A DNA stretch of 64,000 bases from Rubellimicrobium roseum (GTDB taxonomy: Bacteria; Pseudomonadota; Alphaproteobacteria; Rhodobacterales; Rhodobacteraceae). Of the stretch, positions 1 to 7,955 are shown piece by piece. A program made the translations under genes and the position numbers. The notes beneath the pieces are model-generated. The model saw only the letters and a list, made by a program, of their open reading frames with translations. It was not told the origin of the DNA and did not search any database. Position 1 is the first letter of the stretch. Every line of letters starts with the position of its first letter. The stretch is taken from contig NZ_VDFV01000003.1 of assembly GCF_006152145.1 (NCBI RefSeq), positions 62,001 to 126,000 on the forward strand, given 5' to 3'.

Positions 1-1705
1 TCATCTGCGCGTAGGCGGGCGCCGCGTTGATCATGTCGATCGAGCGCATCCGGGTGGCGAGCAGCGACTGGTGGCCGTCCCGCATCGTCGTGTCGGTGAC
101 AAGGAGCCGGGTCTGCGCCTTCATCCACTCTGCGACGGCCTTGGGGCCTTTCTCATCGAGGAGCTGCCGCGTCCCGGCCTGCCACGTGCCCAGCGCCTGA
201 ACCGGGGGCTTGGCTTTTCGGGCGTCGGCGGCGGGCTTGGCGCGACCGGCGGTCTCGGGGTGGCCGTTCACCGTGATGTCGGCGATGTAGGTCAGGATCT
301 TGGTCGCCCGGTCCTGCCGCTTGGCGAACTCGAACAGGTCCGGCGTCGTGTCGATGAACTTGGTCGTGTACCGGTTCGACAGGAAGGTCGGGTGCTTGAG
401 CAGATTGATGACGAAGTCGATGTTCGTCGATACGCCCCGGATGCGGAACTCGCGCAGGGCGCGGTCCATGCGGGCGATGGCCATCTCGGGCGTGGGCGCG
501 CGCGCCGTGACCTTGGTCAGGAGCGAGTCGTAGTAGCGGGTGATGACCGCGCCCGAATAGGCCGTGCCGCCGTCGAGCCGGATACCCGGGCCGGTGGCGC
601 TGCGATAGGTCAGGATGCGCCCGTAGTCGGGGATGAAGTTGTTCGCCGGGTCCTCGGTCGTCACGCGGCACTGGAGCGCGTGGCCGTCGAGCTTCACGTC
701 CTCCTGCCGGGCGGCGCCGGTGGCTTCGGCGAGGCTCTTGCCCTCTTCCAGCAGGATCTGGGCGCGCACGATGTCGATGCCGGTGACCTCCTCGGTCACG
801 GTGTGCTCGACCTGAACGCGGGGGTTCACCTCGATGAAGTAGAACTTGCCCGAGTCCATATCCATCAGGAACTCGACGGTGCCCGCGCATTCGTAGTTGA
901 CCGCGCGCGTGAGGCGGACGGCCATCTCGCAGACCTCCTCGCGCTGCTCCTGCGTGAGGTAGGGGGCGGGGGCGCGCTCCACGACCTTCTGGTTGCGCCG
1001 CTGGACGGAACAGTCACGCTCCCACAGGTGATAGATGTTGCCCTGCTTGTCGCCGAGGATCTGCACCTCGACGTGGCGGGCGCGCAGGATCATCTTCTCG
1101 AGGTAGCCCTCGCCGTTGCCAAAGGCGGCCTCGGCCTCGCGCCGGCCCTCCAGCACCTTGGTCTCCAACTCGTCCTCGGACAGGATCGGGCGCATGCCCC
1201 GGCCGCCGCCGCCCCAGGAGGCCTTGAGCATCAGCGGATAGCCGATCCCGGCGGCCTCGCGCTTGATGGCCTCCATGTCGTCGCCCAGGACCTCGGTCGC
1301 CGGGATCACGGGCACGCCGGCCTGGATCGCCACGCGCCGCGCGCTGGCCTTGTCGCCCAAGGCCCGCATGGTCGCGGCGGTGGGGCCGATGAAGACGATT
1401 CCCTCGGCCTCGCAGGCGTCCACGAGGTCGGGGTTCTCGGACAGGAGCCCGTAGCCCGGATGGATCGCGTCGGCGCCCGACATCTTGGCGACGCGAATGA
1501 TCTCGGGGATCGACAGGTAGGCCTGCACGGGCCCCAGCCCCTCGCCGATGCGATAGGCCTCGTCGGCCTTGAAGCGGTGGAGACCCAGCTTGTCCTCTTC
1601 GGCATAGACCGCGACGGTGCGCTTGCCCATCTCGTTGGCGGCCCGCATGACCCGGATGGCGATCTCGCCCCGGTTGGCGATCAGGATCTTCTGGAATTCG
1701 GGCAT
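1..1705 (-). CDS. pyc: Pyruvate carboxylase, N-terminal part (runs off the window)
   Basis: Biotin enzyme that carboxylates pyruvate to oxaloacetate to refill the TCA cycle. The 568 residues present begin MPEFQKILIANRGEIA and hold a full biotin carboxylase domain: HPGYGLLSEN near residue 82, the glycine-rich ATP loop KASWGGGGRGM near 161, and EVNPRVQVEH near 300. The frame then enters the carboxyltransferase domain at DTTMRDGHQS (about 540). That motif separates pyruvate carboxylase from AccC and from propionyl- or methylcrotonyl-CoA carboxylase subunits. The rest of the transferase domain and the biotinyl domain lie outside the window. The start is the ATG at 1705, divergent from uvrD. Confidence 0.95.
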   Translation of the reverse strand, partial: MPEFQKILIANRGEIAIRVMRAANEMGKRTVAVYAEEDKLGLHRFKADEAYRIGEGLGPVQAYLSIPEIIRVAKMSGADAIHPGYGLLSENPDLVDACEAEGIVFIGPTAATMRALGDKASARRVAIQAGVPVIPATEVLGDDMEAIKREAAGIGYPLMLKASWGGGGRGMRPILSEDELETKVLEGRREAEAAFGNGEGYLEKMILRARHVEVQILGDKQGNIYHLWERDCSVQRRNQKVVERAPAPYLTQEQREEVCEMAVRLTRAVNYECAGTVEFLMDMDSGKFYFIEVNPRVQVEHTVTEEVTGIDIVRAQILLEEGKSLAEATGAARQEDVKLDGHALQCRVTTEDPANNFIPDYGRILTYRSATGPGIRLDGGTAYSGAVITRYYDSLLTKVTARAPTPEMAIARMDRALREFRIRGVSTNIDFVINLLKHPTFLSNRYTTKFIDTTPDLFEFAKRQDRATKILTYIADITVNGHPETAGRAKPAADARKAKPPVQALGTWQAGTRQLLDEKGPKAVAEWMKAQTRLLVTDTTMRDGHQSLLATRMRSIDMINAAPAYAQM

Positions 1706-1731
1706 GGGCGGGCTCCGCTTAAGGACGCGGC

Positions 1732-1759
1732 ACATTAGGCGCGCCGCGACGCAGCGCAA
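1732..1759 (-). promoter_or_regulatory. Candidate promoter of pyc
   Basis: On the minus strand a -35-like TTGCGC (1759-1754) and a -10-like TAATGT (1737-1732) are 16 bp apart, about 27 bp upstream of the pyc ATG. This is a pattern match only. Confidence 0.3.
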
Positions 1760-1803
1760 GGGTCGGATTGCGACGCTCCCGAGCGTGCTCACGGCGCTTG
1801 CCG

Positions 1804-1818
1804 GAACATAACACGAAC
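1804..1818 (+). promoter_or_regulatory. LexA (SOS) box upstream of uvrD
   Basis: The sequence GAAC-N7-GAAC lies 45 bp before the uvrD start. Read on the other strand it is GTTC-N7-GTTC, the direct-repeat LexA site known from alphaproteobacteria. Both half sites are exact. A neighbouring helicase of DNA repair fits SOS control. Confidence 0.75.
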
Positions 1819-1862
1819 GAGAGCCTTTCCTTGAAACGAGGGTCGGGATAGGGTCCGGGGCC

Positions 1863-4250
1863 ATGAGCCTTTCGCCTGACTCCGACCTCCCGCTTTCGCG
1901 CCGCGCCATGGCCGGCGCGGTTCCCCGGATGCCCTATCTGGACGACCTCAACCCCGCGCAGCGCGCGGCGGTCGAGGCGCTGGACGGGCCGGTGCTGATG
2001 CTCGCGGGGGCGGGCACCGGCAAGACCAAGGCGCTGACGGCGCGGATCGCGCATCTGCTTGCGACGGGCAAGGCGCGGCCCAACGAGGTGCTGGCCGTCA
2101 CCTTCACCAACAAGGCCGCGCGCGAGATGCGCGACCGCATCGGCCGCATGGTGGGCGAGGCGGTCGAGGGGATGCCCTGGCTTGGCACCTTCCACGCGAT
2201 CTGCGTGAAGCTCCTGCGGCGGCACGCCGAGCTGGTGGGGCTCCGGTCGAACTTCACGATTCTCGACACCGACGACCAGATCCGGCTCCTGAAGCAGCTC
2301 GTGCAGGCGGCGGGCATCGACGAGAAGCGCTGGCCGGCGCGGCAGCTGTCCCACATCATCGACGGGTGGAAGAACCGGGCGCTCACGCCGGGCAACATCC
2401 CGGCAGCGGACGTGGCGGCCTTCGATCACAAGGGGGTGGACCTGTATGCCGCCTACCAGCAGCGGCTCAAGGATCTGAACGCCGTCGACTTCGGCGACAT
2501 CCTCCTGCACGTCATCGGCATCTTCAAGGCGCATGAGGACGTGCTGGCCCAGTACCAGCGCTGGTTCCGCTACATCCTCGTGGACGAGTACCAGGACACC
2601 AACATCGCGCAGTACCTCTGGCTGCGGCTCCTGGCGCAGGGGCACCGCAACATCTGCTGCGTGGGCGACGACGACCAGTCGATCTACGGCTGGCGCGGGG
2701 CCGAGGTGGGCAACATCCTGCGCTTCGAGCAGGACTTCCCCGGTGCGACCGTGGTGCGGCTGGAGCAGAACTACCGCAGTACGCCGCATATCCTCGCCGC
2801 CGCGTCCTCGGTGATCGCGGGGAACAAGGGGCGGCTTGGGAAGACGCTCTGGACCGCCTTGGGCGAGGGGGAGAAGGTCCGGCTCATCGGCCATTGGGAC
2901 GGCGAGGAGGAGGCACGCTGGATCGGCGAGGAGATCGAGGCCATGCAGCGCGGCACCCGCGGCATGGACCCGATCGACTTGGACGGTATCGCCATCCTCG
3001 TGCGGGCGTCCCACCAGATGCGCAGCTTCGAGGACCGATTCCTGACCATCGGGCTGCCCTACCGCGTGATCGGCGGCCCACGCTTCTACGAGCGGCAGGA
3101 GATCCGGGACGCCATGGCCTATTTCCGGCTGGCGGTGTCCCCGGACGACGACCTCGCCTTCGAGCGGATCGTGAACACCCCCAAGCGTGGCTTGGGCGAC
3201 AAGGCGATCCAGACGATCCAGGTCTGCGCCCGGCAGAACAAGGTGAGCCTGCTCGACGGTGCGCGGATCGCAGCCGAGACCAAGCTGGTCGCGGGCAAGG
3301 GCGGGAACGAGCTGCGCGTCTTCGTGCAGGCCATGGAGCGCTGGCACGATCAGGTCGTGCGCGAGGGCGACACCCATGTGGAGCTCGCGCAGATGATCCT
3401 GGACGAGTCGGGCTACACCGCAATGTGGCAGAACGACAAGTCGCCCGAGGCGGCGGGGCGGCTCGAGAATCTCAAGGAGCTGGTGAAGGCGCTGGAGGAG
3501 TTCGACTCGCTCCAGGGCTTCCTCGAACACGTGGCGCTGGTCATGGACAACGCGGCCGAGGGGGGCGAGGAGAAGGTGTCGATCATGACGCTCCACGCCG
3601 CCAAGGGGCTGGAGTTCCCGGCGGTGTTCCTGCCCGGCTGGGAGGATGGGCTGTTCCCCTCGCAGCGATCCCTGGACGAGGGGGGCCTCAAGGGCCTGGA
3701 GGAGGAGCGGCGGCTCGCCTACGTGGGCATCACGCGGGCGGAGCGGGTGGCGACCATCTCCTTCGCCGGGAACCGGCGGGTGCACGGGCAGTGGCAAAGC
3801 TCCCTTCCGAGCCGGTTCATCGACGAACTGCCCAAGGACCATGTGGAGATCCTGACGCCGCCCGGCCTGTATGGCGGCGGCTACGGCGCGGCGGGCATGG
3901 CGATGGGCGCGAGCCCCGTGCTGCAAGCGGCCGAGGCCTCGGATCTCATGAACCGGGCGGCGCGGGCCGATGTCTACGCGAGCCCCGGCTGGCGCCGGCT
4001 CCAGGCGCGGGCGCAGGTGCGGCCGATGCGCGAACCGGGCGAGTCGCGCGGCCTGACCATCGACGCCACGGCCGAGTCCTCCTTCACGCTGGGCGACCGG
4101 GTGTTCCACCAGAAGTTCGGCTATGGCCGGATCGTAGGCGCCGAGGGCGACAAGCTCGACATCGCCTTCGAGAAGGCGGGCGAGAAGAAGGTCGTGGCCA
4201 AGTTCGTCGTGCCCGCGCCGGGCGGCGGCGGGGACGACGTGCCGTTCTGA
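1863..4250 (+). CDS. uvrD: ATP-dependent DNA helicase UvrD/PcrA
   Basis: Superfamily 1A 3'-5' helicase of nucleotide excision and mismatch repair, 795 residues, a usual length. Walker A AGAGTGKT lies at about 48-55, motif II DEYQDTN near 241, the Q-rich GDDDQSIYGWRG motif near 270 and the C-terminal VGITRAER motif near 625. The last 60 residues (GDRVFHQKFGYGRIVG onward) match the Tudor-like tail that lets PcrA/UvrD bind RNA polymerase. The first 20 residues are extra, and a second ATG at residue 16 is possible. The gene stands alone, diverges from pyc and sits behind a perfect LexA box, so induction by DNA damage is inferred. Confidence 0.93.
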   Translation: MSLSPDSDLPLSRRAMAGAVPRMPYLDDLNPAQRAAVEALDGPVLMLAGAGTGKTKALTARIAHLLATGKARPNEVLAVTFTNKAAREMRDRIGRMVGEAVEGMPWLGTFHAICVKLLRRHAELVGLRSNFTILDTDDQIRLLKQLVQAAGIDEKRWPARQLSHIIDGWKNRALTPGNIPAADVAAFDHKGVDLYAAYQQRLKDLNAVDFGDILLHVIGIFKAHEDVLAQYQRWFRYILVDEYQDTNIAQYLWLRLLAQGHRNICCVGDDDQSIYGWRGAEVGNILRFEQDFPGATVVRLEQNYRSTPHILAAASSVIAGNKGRLGKTLWTALGEGEKVRLIGHWDGEEEARWIGEEIEAMQRGTRGMDPIDLDGIAILVRASHQMRSFEDRFLTIGLPYRVIGGPRFYERQEIRDAMAYFRLAVSPDDDLAFERIVNTPKRGLGDKAIQTIQVCARQNKVSLLDGARIAAETKLVAGKGGNELRVFVQAMERWHDQVVREGDTHVELAQMILDESGYTAMWQNDKSPEAAGRLENLKELVKALEEFDSLQGFLEHVALVMDNAAEGGEEKVSIMTLHAAKGLEFPAVFLPGWEDGLFPSQRSLDEGGLKGLEEERRLAYVGITRAERVATISFAGNRRVHGQWQSSLPSRFIDELPKDHVEILTPPGLYGGGYGAAGMAMGASPVLQAAEASDLMNRAARADVYASPGWRRLQARAQVRPMREPGESRGLTIDATAESSFTLGDRVFHQKFGYGRIVGAEGDKLDIAFEKAGEKKVVAKFVVPAPGGGGDDVPF

Positions 4251-4273
4251 TCTGAGGGGCGTCCGCATCGGGG

Positions 4274-4299
4274 CCTGTCTCCTGTGTGTTGGAGACAGG
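4274..4299. other. Perfect hairpin downstream of uvrD
   Basis: CCTGTCTCC and GGAGACAGG form a 9-bp stem with an 8-nt loop, 24 nt after the uvrD stop. There is no T-tract on either side, so it is not a classical intrinsic terminator. It may protect the mRNA 3' end. Confidence 0.5.
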
Positions 4300-4312
4300 A
4301 TGGGCGCGGAGG

Positions 4313-4341
4313 GTTAACGAAGTCTGATAGCACCGAGCGTT
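4313..4341 (+). repeat. Dispersed intergenic repeat, weak copy C
   Basis: This segment, GTTAACG...TAGCACCGAGCG, resembles the first half of the repeats at 20304-20355 and 48003-48054, but lacks their 17-nt right half. It is the least certain member of the family. Confidence 0.35.
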
Positions 4342-4384
4342 GCGCGGTCGCAGGGATTTTTCATGTGTGGCAGCTACTTAGTCG

Positions 4385-4399
4385 TTAACGGCGGATTAA
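4385..4399. promoter_or_regulatory. TTAA-N7-TTAA motif (CtrA-type site)
   Basis: TTAACGGCGGATTAA matches the full CtrA consensus exactly. It lies between the convergent ends of uvrD and the sulfotransferase gene, with no gene start next to it, so its function is uncertain and it could be chance. Confidence 0.35.
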
Positions 4400-4428
4400 G
4401 GCCTGTGGGGAGCGTCGTGCCGATCCGG

Positions 4429-5184
4429 TCATCCGGTCGAGGCCGAGTCCGCATGGTAACGGCGCATCCACTCATGGGTGGTGGCGTCCGCCAGCTTGGC
4501 GACGCCGGGCCTGAGGGCGTCAGGAGCGGGCTGGGGAAGGCCCAGGGCCCCCAGGATGCGACCCAGGGTGGCCGAAGGATCGGCTGAGAGACGTTCGTAG
4601 GCGACCGGCAGCGGCTCGATGCCCTGTTCGTCGAACCAGGTCCGCCAGGCGGAGTCGTGGCCCTCCAGCTCGGCCACCTTGCGCGCGATCCGGTCGAAGT
4701 CGTAGGCCGGCTCTTTCGGCGGGGCGAGGCGTTCTAGCTCGGTGCCGTCGGGGGCAACGTGCCATAGGCCGGTCTGCTCGGCTTTCACCAGCGACACGGC
4801 CTGCCCGAGCTTGTCCACGCGAGACAGGTGGATGTAGAGGACCCTGCCGAAGGCCGCCTCCAGACGGGCCCTGTCGGACGGCAGATCCGGGAACACCTGC
4901 CCGATCAGGGCCGACAGGCCGTCGAGGTCCCTTCTCATGAGTCGGAGGCCGAAGACTCCAGTCTGTCCGCGGCCTACCTTTTTAGCCGCTTCGAGATGGG
5001 AAGCCGCGTGGCCGGGGGTGTCCCGAGCGCTTCGGCCCGGAAAGCCCCACCGCTCGACCCAGACGGGATCGAGGTCGGTCATGAAGTACGAGTCCGGGCA
5101 CCCGGCGACCTTCGTGGAGGCCAGCAGGTCGCAGAGCAGCGTGCTCCCTGTCCTTGGAGTTGCGCAGATGATGTAGGCGTCCAT
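4429..5184 (-). CDS. Stf0-family sulfotransferase
   Basis: Probable PAPS-dependent sulfotransferase of the Stf0 type; the acceptor substrate is unknown. The protein has 251 residues from the ATG at 5184. A TTG one codon upstream is possible but not needed. The N-terminal ATPRTGSTLLCDLL (about 7-20) is the 5'-phosphosulfate loop of the family, and a C-terminal THEWMRRYHAD stretch is typical of the Stf0 fold. In mycobacteria Stf0 sulfates trehalose; here no glycan or lipid gene is nearby to point to a substrate. It is a single gene facing uvrD. Confidence 0.8.
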   Translation of the reverse strand: MDAYIICATPRTGSTLLCDLLASTKVAGCPDSYFMTDLDPVWVERWGFPGRSARDTPGHAASHLEAAKKVGRGQTGVFGLRLMRRDLDGLSALIGQVFPDLPSDRARLEAAFGRVLYIHLSRVDKLGQAVSLVKAEQTGLWHVAPDGTELERLAPPKEPAYDFDRIARKVAELEGHDSAWRTWFDEQGIEPLPVAYERLSADPSATLGRILGALGLPQPAPDALRPGVAKLADATTHEWMRRYHADSASTG

Positions 5185-5238
5185 CAAAAGGCCCCCGGGT
5201 CGGTGATCCGCCGTCTCCGCATGGCCGGTCCGGCGACC

Positions 5239-5841
5239 TCAGAATGCTTTCAGGATCGGCCAGAGCGTCGCAACGAGCAGGAGCGCCATAGTGACGTTGA
5301 AGGCGCGGAAGCGGGCGGGGGAGGTCAGGATGCGGCGCATCTCCTGGCCCAGCATGGCCCAGGCCGAGATGCAGGGCAGGTTGATCGCGCCGAAGACGGC
5401 GGCGACGAGGAGGACCGCGCCGAGGCTCTGGTCGGCGGCGTAGAAGGTGAGGGCCGAGATCACCATCATCCAGCCCTTGGGGTTGACCCACTGGAAGGCC
5501 GCCGCCTGCCAGAAGGTGAGGGGACGGGCGGCGCGGGGCGCCTCGGGCGTCGAGGGCTTGGCCGTGGCGATCTTCCAGGCGAGCCAGAGGAGATAGACGA
5601 CCGCGAAGATCTCGAGCGCCGAATGCGCCCAGGGCAGGGCTTCGAAGATGCCGTGGAGGCCGAGGCCCACGGCGACGATCATGGCGGTGAAGCCGAGCCC
5701 TACGCCCAGCATGTGCGGCAGCGACCGGCGCAGGCCGAAGTTCGCGCCCGACGCCATGAGCATGAGGTTGTTGGGCCCGGGCGTGATCGAGGACACGAAG
5801 GCGAAGCCGGCGAGGGCGGGGAGGAGATCGAGCGTGGTCAT
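5239..5841 (-). CDS. LysE/RhtB-family amino-acid exporter
   Basis: Inner-membrane exporter of 200 residues with about six hydrophobic helices. The first helix region contains SSITPGPNNLMLMASG (about 16-31), the hallmark of LysE/RhtB proteins. These pumps export amino acids such as lysine, homoserine or threonine; the substrate is not readable here. The start is the ATG at 5841, and an in-frame TTG nine bases upstream is less likely. It diverges from an Lrp/AsnC regulator across a 74-bp gap holding an inverted repeat, so that regulator probably controls it. Confidence 0.9.
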   Translation of the reverse strand: MTTLDLLPALAGFAFVSSITPGPNNLMLMASGANFGLRRSLPHMLGVGLGFTAMIVAVGLGLHGIFEALPWAHSALEIFAVVYLLWLAWKIATAKPSTPEAPRAARPLTFWQAAAFQWVNPKGWMMVISALTFYAADQSLGAVLLVAAVFGAINLPCISAWAMLGQEMRRILTSPARFRAFNVTMALLLVATLWPILKAF

Positions 5842-5874
5842 GATGCGCAATCCTACGGCGCAGACGGGTACATG

Positions 5875-5915
5875 GGATTGCGAAATCGCGCGTGATGGCG
5901 GTAGGATCGCAATCC
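5875..5915. promoter_or_regulatory. Inverted-repeat operator between lysE and lrp
   Basis: GGATTGCGA (5875-5883) and TCGCAATCC (5907-5915) form a perfect 9-bp inverted repeat with 23 bp between. A related copy, GCGCAATCCTAC, lies at 5845-5855 inside the lysE side. The right arm abuts the lrp ATG. Lrp/AsnC octamers bind spaced, phased sites of this kind, so this is a likely shared and autoregulatory operator. Confidence 0.6.
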
Positions 5916-6368
5916 ATGACGGATCTGGATGCCATCGACGAACGCATATTGCGCGAGCTGCGCCGGGACGGGCGGATCTCGAACCTGCACCTGTCGGAGC
6001 GGGTGGGGTTGTCAGCTTCGGCCACGCTGCGGCGGGTCGAGGCGCTGGAGCGCCGGGGCGTCATCCGGGGCTACCGGGCGGTGCTGGACGGCGCGCAGGT
6101 GGGACGGGGCTACGTGGTCTATGTCGCCGTGGGCCTGAGCGAGCACGGCAAGGCCGCGCAGAAGGGCTTCGAGGCGGCCATGCGGGCCGCGCCCGAGGTG
6201 GTCGAGGTCCACAACATCGCGGGGGCTTTCGAATACCTGCTGCGGGTCGAGGCGCGGGACCTGGCCGCCTACAAGGCCTTCCATACGGACGTGCTGGGGA
6301 CGGTGCCGGCGGTGCGGTCGATCACCAGCTATATTGTCATGGAGTCCCCGAAGGACGAGCGAGCCTGA
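5916..6368 (+). CDS. Lrp/AsnC-family transcriptional regulator
   Basis: DNA-binding regulator of 150 residues. The N-terminal winged helix-turn-helix spans about 4-60 (LDAIDERILRELRRDGRIS, then LSERVGLSASATLRRV). The C-terminal RAM/AsnC ligand domain follows, with the GAFEYLLRVEARDL stretch near 106-120. The start at 5916 (MTDLDAID) is chosen because family members begin this way; GTG at 5892 and ATG at 5895 would add eight residues across the operator arm. It pairs divergently with lysE, an arrangement common for amino-acid-sensing exporters' regulators. Its 3' end overlaps the convergent benE gene by 32 bp. Confidence 0.92.
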   Translation: MTDLDAIDERILRELRRDGRISNLHLSERVGLSASATLRRVEALERRGVIRGYRAVLDGAQVGRGYVVYVAVGLSEHGKAAQKGFEAAMRAAPEVVEVHNIAGAFEYLLRVEARDLAAYKAFHTDVLGTVPAVRSITSYIVMESPKDERA

Positions 6369-7503
6369 CCGCCCCCAGGTCGAGGAGGTGGAAGGCCACG
6401 CCCGCCACGAGGCCCCAGAACGCCGCGCCGATCCCAAAGGCCGCGACGCCCGAGGCCGTCACCGCGAGCGTCACCACGGCCGGGACTCGGGTGGCGGCGG
6501 CGTTCGTGGCGCCCGTCAGCGCCCCGGTCAGCGGCCCGAGAAGCGCGATGGCGACGATGCCGGCCACGAGCGAGGGCGGCAGCGCCGCGATGGCGGCGAT
6601 GACGAGGGGCGAGGCGAGGCCCAGCGCCACCCAGATGCCGGCATAGGCGAGGCCGACGATCCAGCGGCGGCCCTTGTCCGGGTGCACGTCGTCGCCCAGG
6701 CAGATCGCGGCGGTGATCGCGGCCATGCTGACCGGATGGGCCCCGAAGAGCCCGGCGCCCGCCGACAGGAGTCCCGTGGTGGTGAGCGCCGCGCCCACGG
6801 GGGGCTCGTAGCCCGCCGCGCGCAGGGTGGCGAAGCCGGGCAGGTTCTGGGATGCCATGGTCACGAGCGCGAGGGGAACGGCGAGGCCCATGAGCACGCC
6901 CGCGTCGAATTCGGGCCGGACGAGGACGAGCGCGGGAAGGCCTGCGACGGCCGGCGCGTGGGCGGCGCCGGTGAGGAAGGCGAGGGGGAGGCCGACGGCC
7001 AGCGCGGACAGCACCGCCCAAGCGGGGTTGCGCAGCCGCACCAGCGCAAAGATCGCGACCATGGGGCCGAGGAGGGCCGGCGATTCGGCCGCCGCCGGGG
7101 CGAGCTTGAGGACGAAGGGCAGCAGCACGCCCGCCAGCATCCCGGCCGCGATGGCGTCGGGAATCAGCGCCACGAGCCGGCCGAGCGGGCGGATCAGGCC
7201 CATCGCCGCGATCAGGAGGCCCGACAGGACGAAGGCTCCGGCCGCCTGCTCCATGGAAAGGCCCTGGGTGGCGGCGACCAGCGCCGCGCCCGGCGTGGAC
7301 CAGGCCAGCACCATCGGCATCCGCGCCCAGAGGCTGAGCCCGGCGCTGCCCAGCGCCTTGGCGAGCGAGACGGCGAGCACCCAGGAGGCGGTCTGCTCGG
7401 GGCTCGCCCCCACAGCGGCGGCGGCGGCGAGCACCAGCGCCACCGTCGAGCCGAAGCCCACGAGCGCGGCCACAAGCGCCGCCGAAAGAAGGGATGCCCG
7501 CAT
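6337..7503 (-). CDS. benE: BenE-family (benzoate/H+ symporter-like) transporter
   Basis: Membrane transporter of 388 residues, nearly all in about 11-12 hydrophobic helices. Features of the BenE family include AWSTPGAALVA near 67, IPDAIAAGMLAGVLLPF near 115 and the NLPGFATLRAAGY stretch near 220. Family members import benzoate with protons in aromatic degraders, but no benzoate catabolic gene lies nearby, so the real substrate is open. The start is the ATG at 7503. The 3' end overlaps lrp by 32 bp tail to tail. Confidence 0.85.
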   Translation of the reverse strand: MRASLLSAALVAALVGFGSTVALVLAAAAAVGASPEQTASWVLAVSLAKALGSAGLSLWARMPMVLAWSTPGAALVAATQGLSMEQAAGAFVLSGLLIAAMGLIRPLGRLVALIPDAIAAGMLAGVLLPFVLKLAPAAAESPALLGPMVAIFALVRLRNPAWAVLSALAVGLPLAFLTGAAHAPAVAGLPALVLVRPEFDAGVLMGLAVPLALVTMASQNLPGFATLRAAGYEPPVGAALTTTGLLSAGAGLFGAHPVSMAAITAAICLGDDVHPDKGRRWIVGLAYAGIWVALGLASPLVIAAIAALPPSLVAGIVAIALLGPLTGALTGATNAAATRVPAVVTLAVTASGVAAFGIGAAFWGLVAGVAFHLLDLGAVRLARPSGTP

Positions 7504-7566
7504 CTGCCCTGTCCTGCCGTTGCGGGCGCGACCATGGCGGGTCGCGGCGGCGGACGGAAGGGGGGC

Positions 7567-7818
7567 TCAGATGCCCCAACGGGCCGCGCGGTGCCGGGCG
7601 CGGGCGACCGAGGGCGGCTCGGGTTCGGGCGGCGGAACGGGAGGAAGGCCCATGTCGTCGCGCAGGTGCGGGGGCAGGTGGTCGAGGATTTCCTCCTCGG
7701 CCAGACCGCGGCCGCGACCCTGCCCCGGCCGGCCCATGGTCGAGGCCGGATGGGCGTGGATGACGTCCATCAGGATGCCGAGGACCGAGCGGGGTCGGTC
7801 GAGATGGGTCGTGGCCAT
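7567..7818 (-). CDS. Small protein of unknown function (83 aa) beside the sRNA array
   Basis: I do not recognise the family. From the ATG at 7818 the protein is MATTHLDRPRSVLGILMDVI..., soluble, with an acidic middle (LAEEEILDHLPPHLRDDMG) and a proline-rich, basic end (PPVPPPEPEPP then ARARHRAARWGI). A very strong ribosome-binding site, AGGGAGGA, lies 4-11 bases upstream. That site is the exact complement of the loops of the hairpin RNAs encoded just upstream on the same strand, so translation could be blocked by them. Its own promoter is not clear; read-through past the array terminator is possible. Confidence 0.7.
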   Translation of the reverse strand: MATTHLDRPRSVLGILMDVIHAHPASTMGRPGQGRGRGLAEEEILDHLPPHLRDDMGLPPVPPPEPEPPSVARARHRAARWGI

Positions 7819-7821
7819 GCT

Positions 7822-7833
7822 ATCCTCCCTGGG
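7822..7833 (-). promoter_or_regulatory. Shine-Dalgarno region complementary to the array loops
   Basis: The minus strand reads CCCAGGGAGGAT just before the ATG at 7818. Its first 11 bases are the exact reverse complement of TCCTCCCTGGG, found in the array hairpins around 7934-7944, 8143-8153 and 8185-8195. It serves as the ribosome-binding site and may be an antisense target. Confidence 0.7.
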
Positions 7834-7917
7834 TCGGACCGCCACCGCAGGTCCGTTACCGCGAAGGATGCCCCGGGAGGCCCGGCCGCGTCCTGATGGA
7901 AGGCTGAAACCTCCACG

Positions 7918-7955
7918 AAAAAAACGGCGGTCGCCCAGGGAGGAGGGCGCCGCCG
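7918..7955 (-). terminator. Intrinsic terminator = last hairpin of the array
   Basis: On the minus strand an 11-bp GC stem with one bulge (arms 7955-7945 and 7936-7925) and an 8-nt loop TCCTCCCT is followed directly by seven Ts (7924-7918). It ends the DUF1127/array transcript while displaying the same loop as the other hairpins. Confidence 0.85.

Noticed and set aside
71-1738. 555-codon open frame on the plus strand
   Set aside because: Antisense to pyc, whose minus-strand frame has all biotin carboxylase motifs.
4363-4587. 74-codon plus-strand frame starting MCGSYLV
   Set aside because: No ribosome-binding site, overlaps the sulfotransferase 3' end in antisense, and it is low-complexity.
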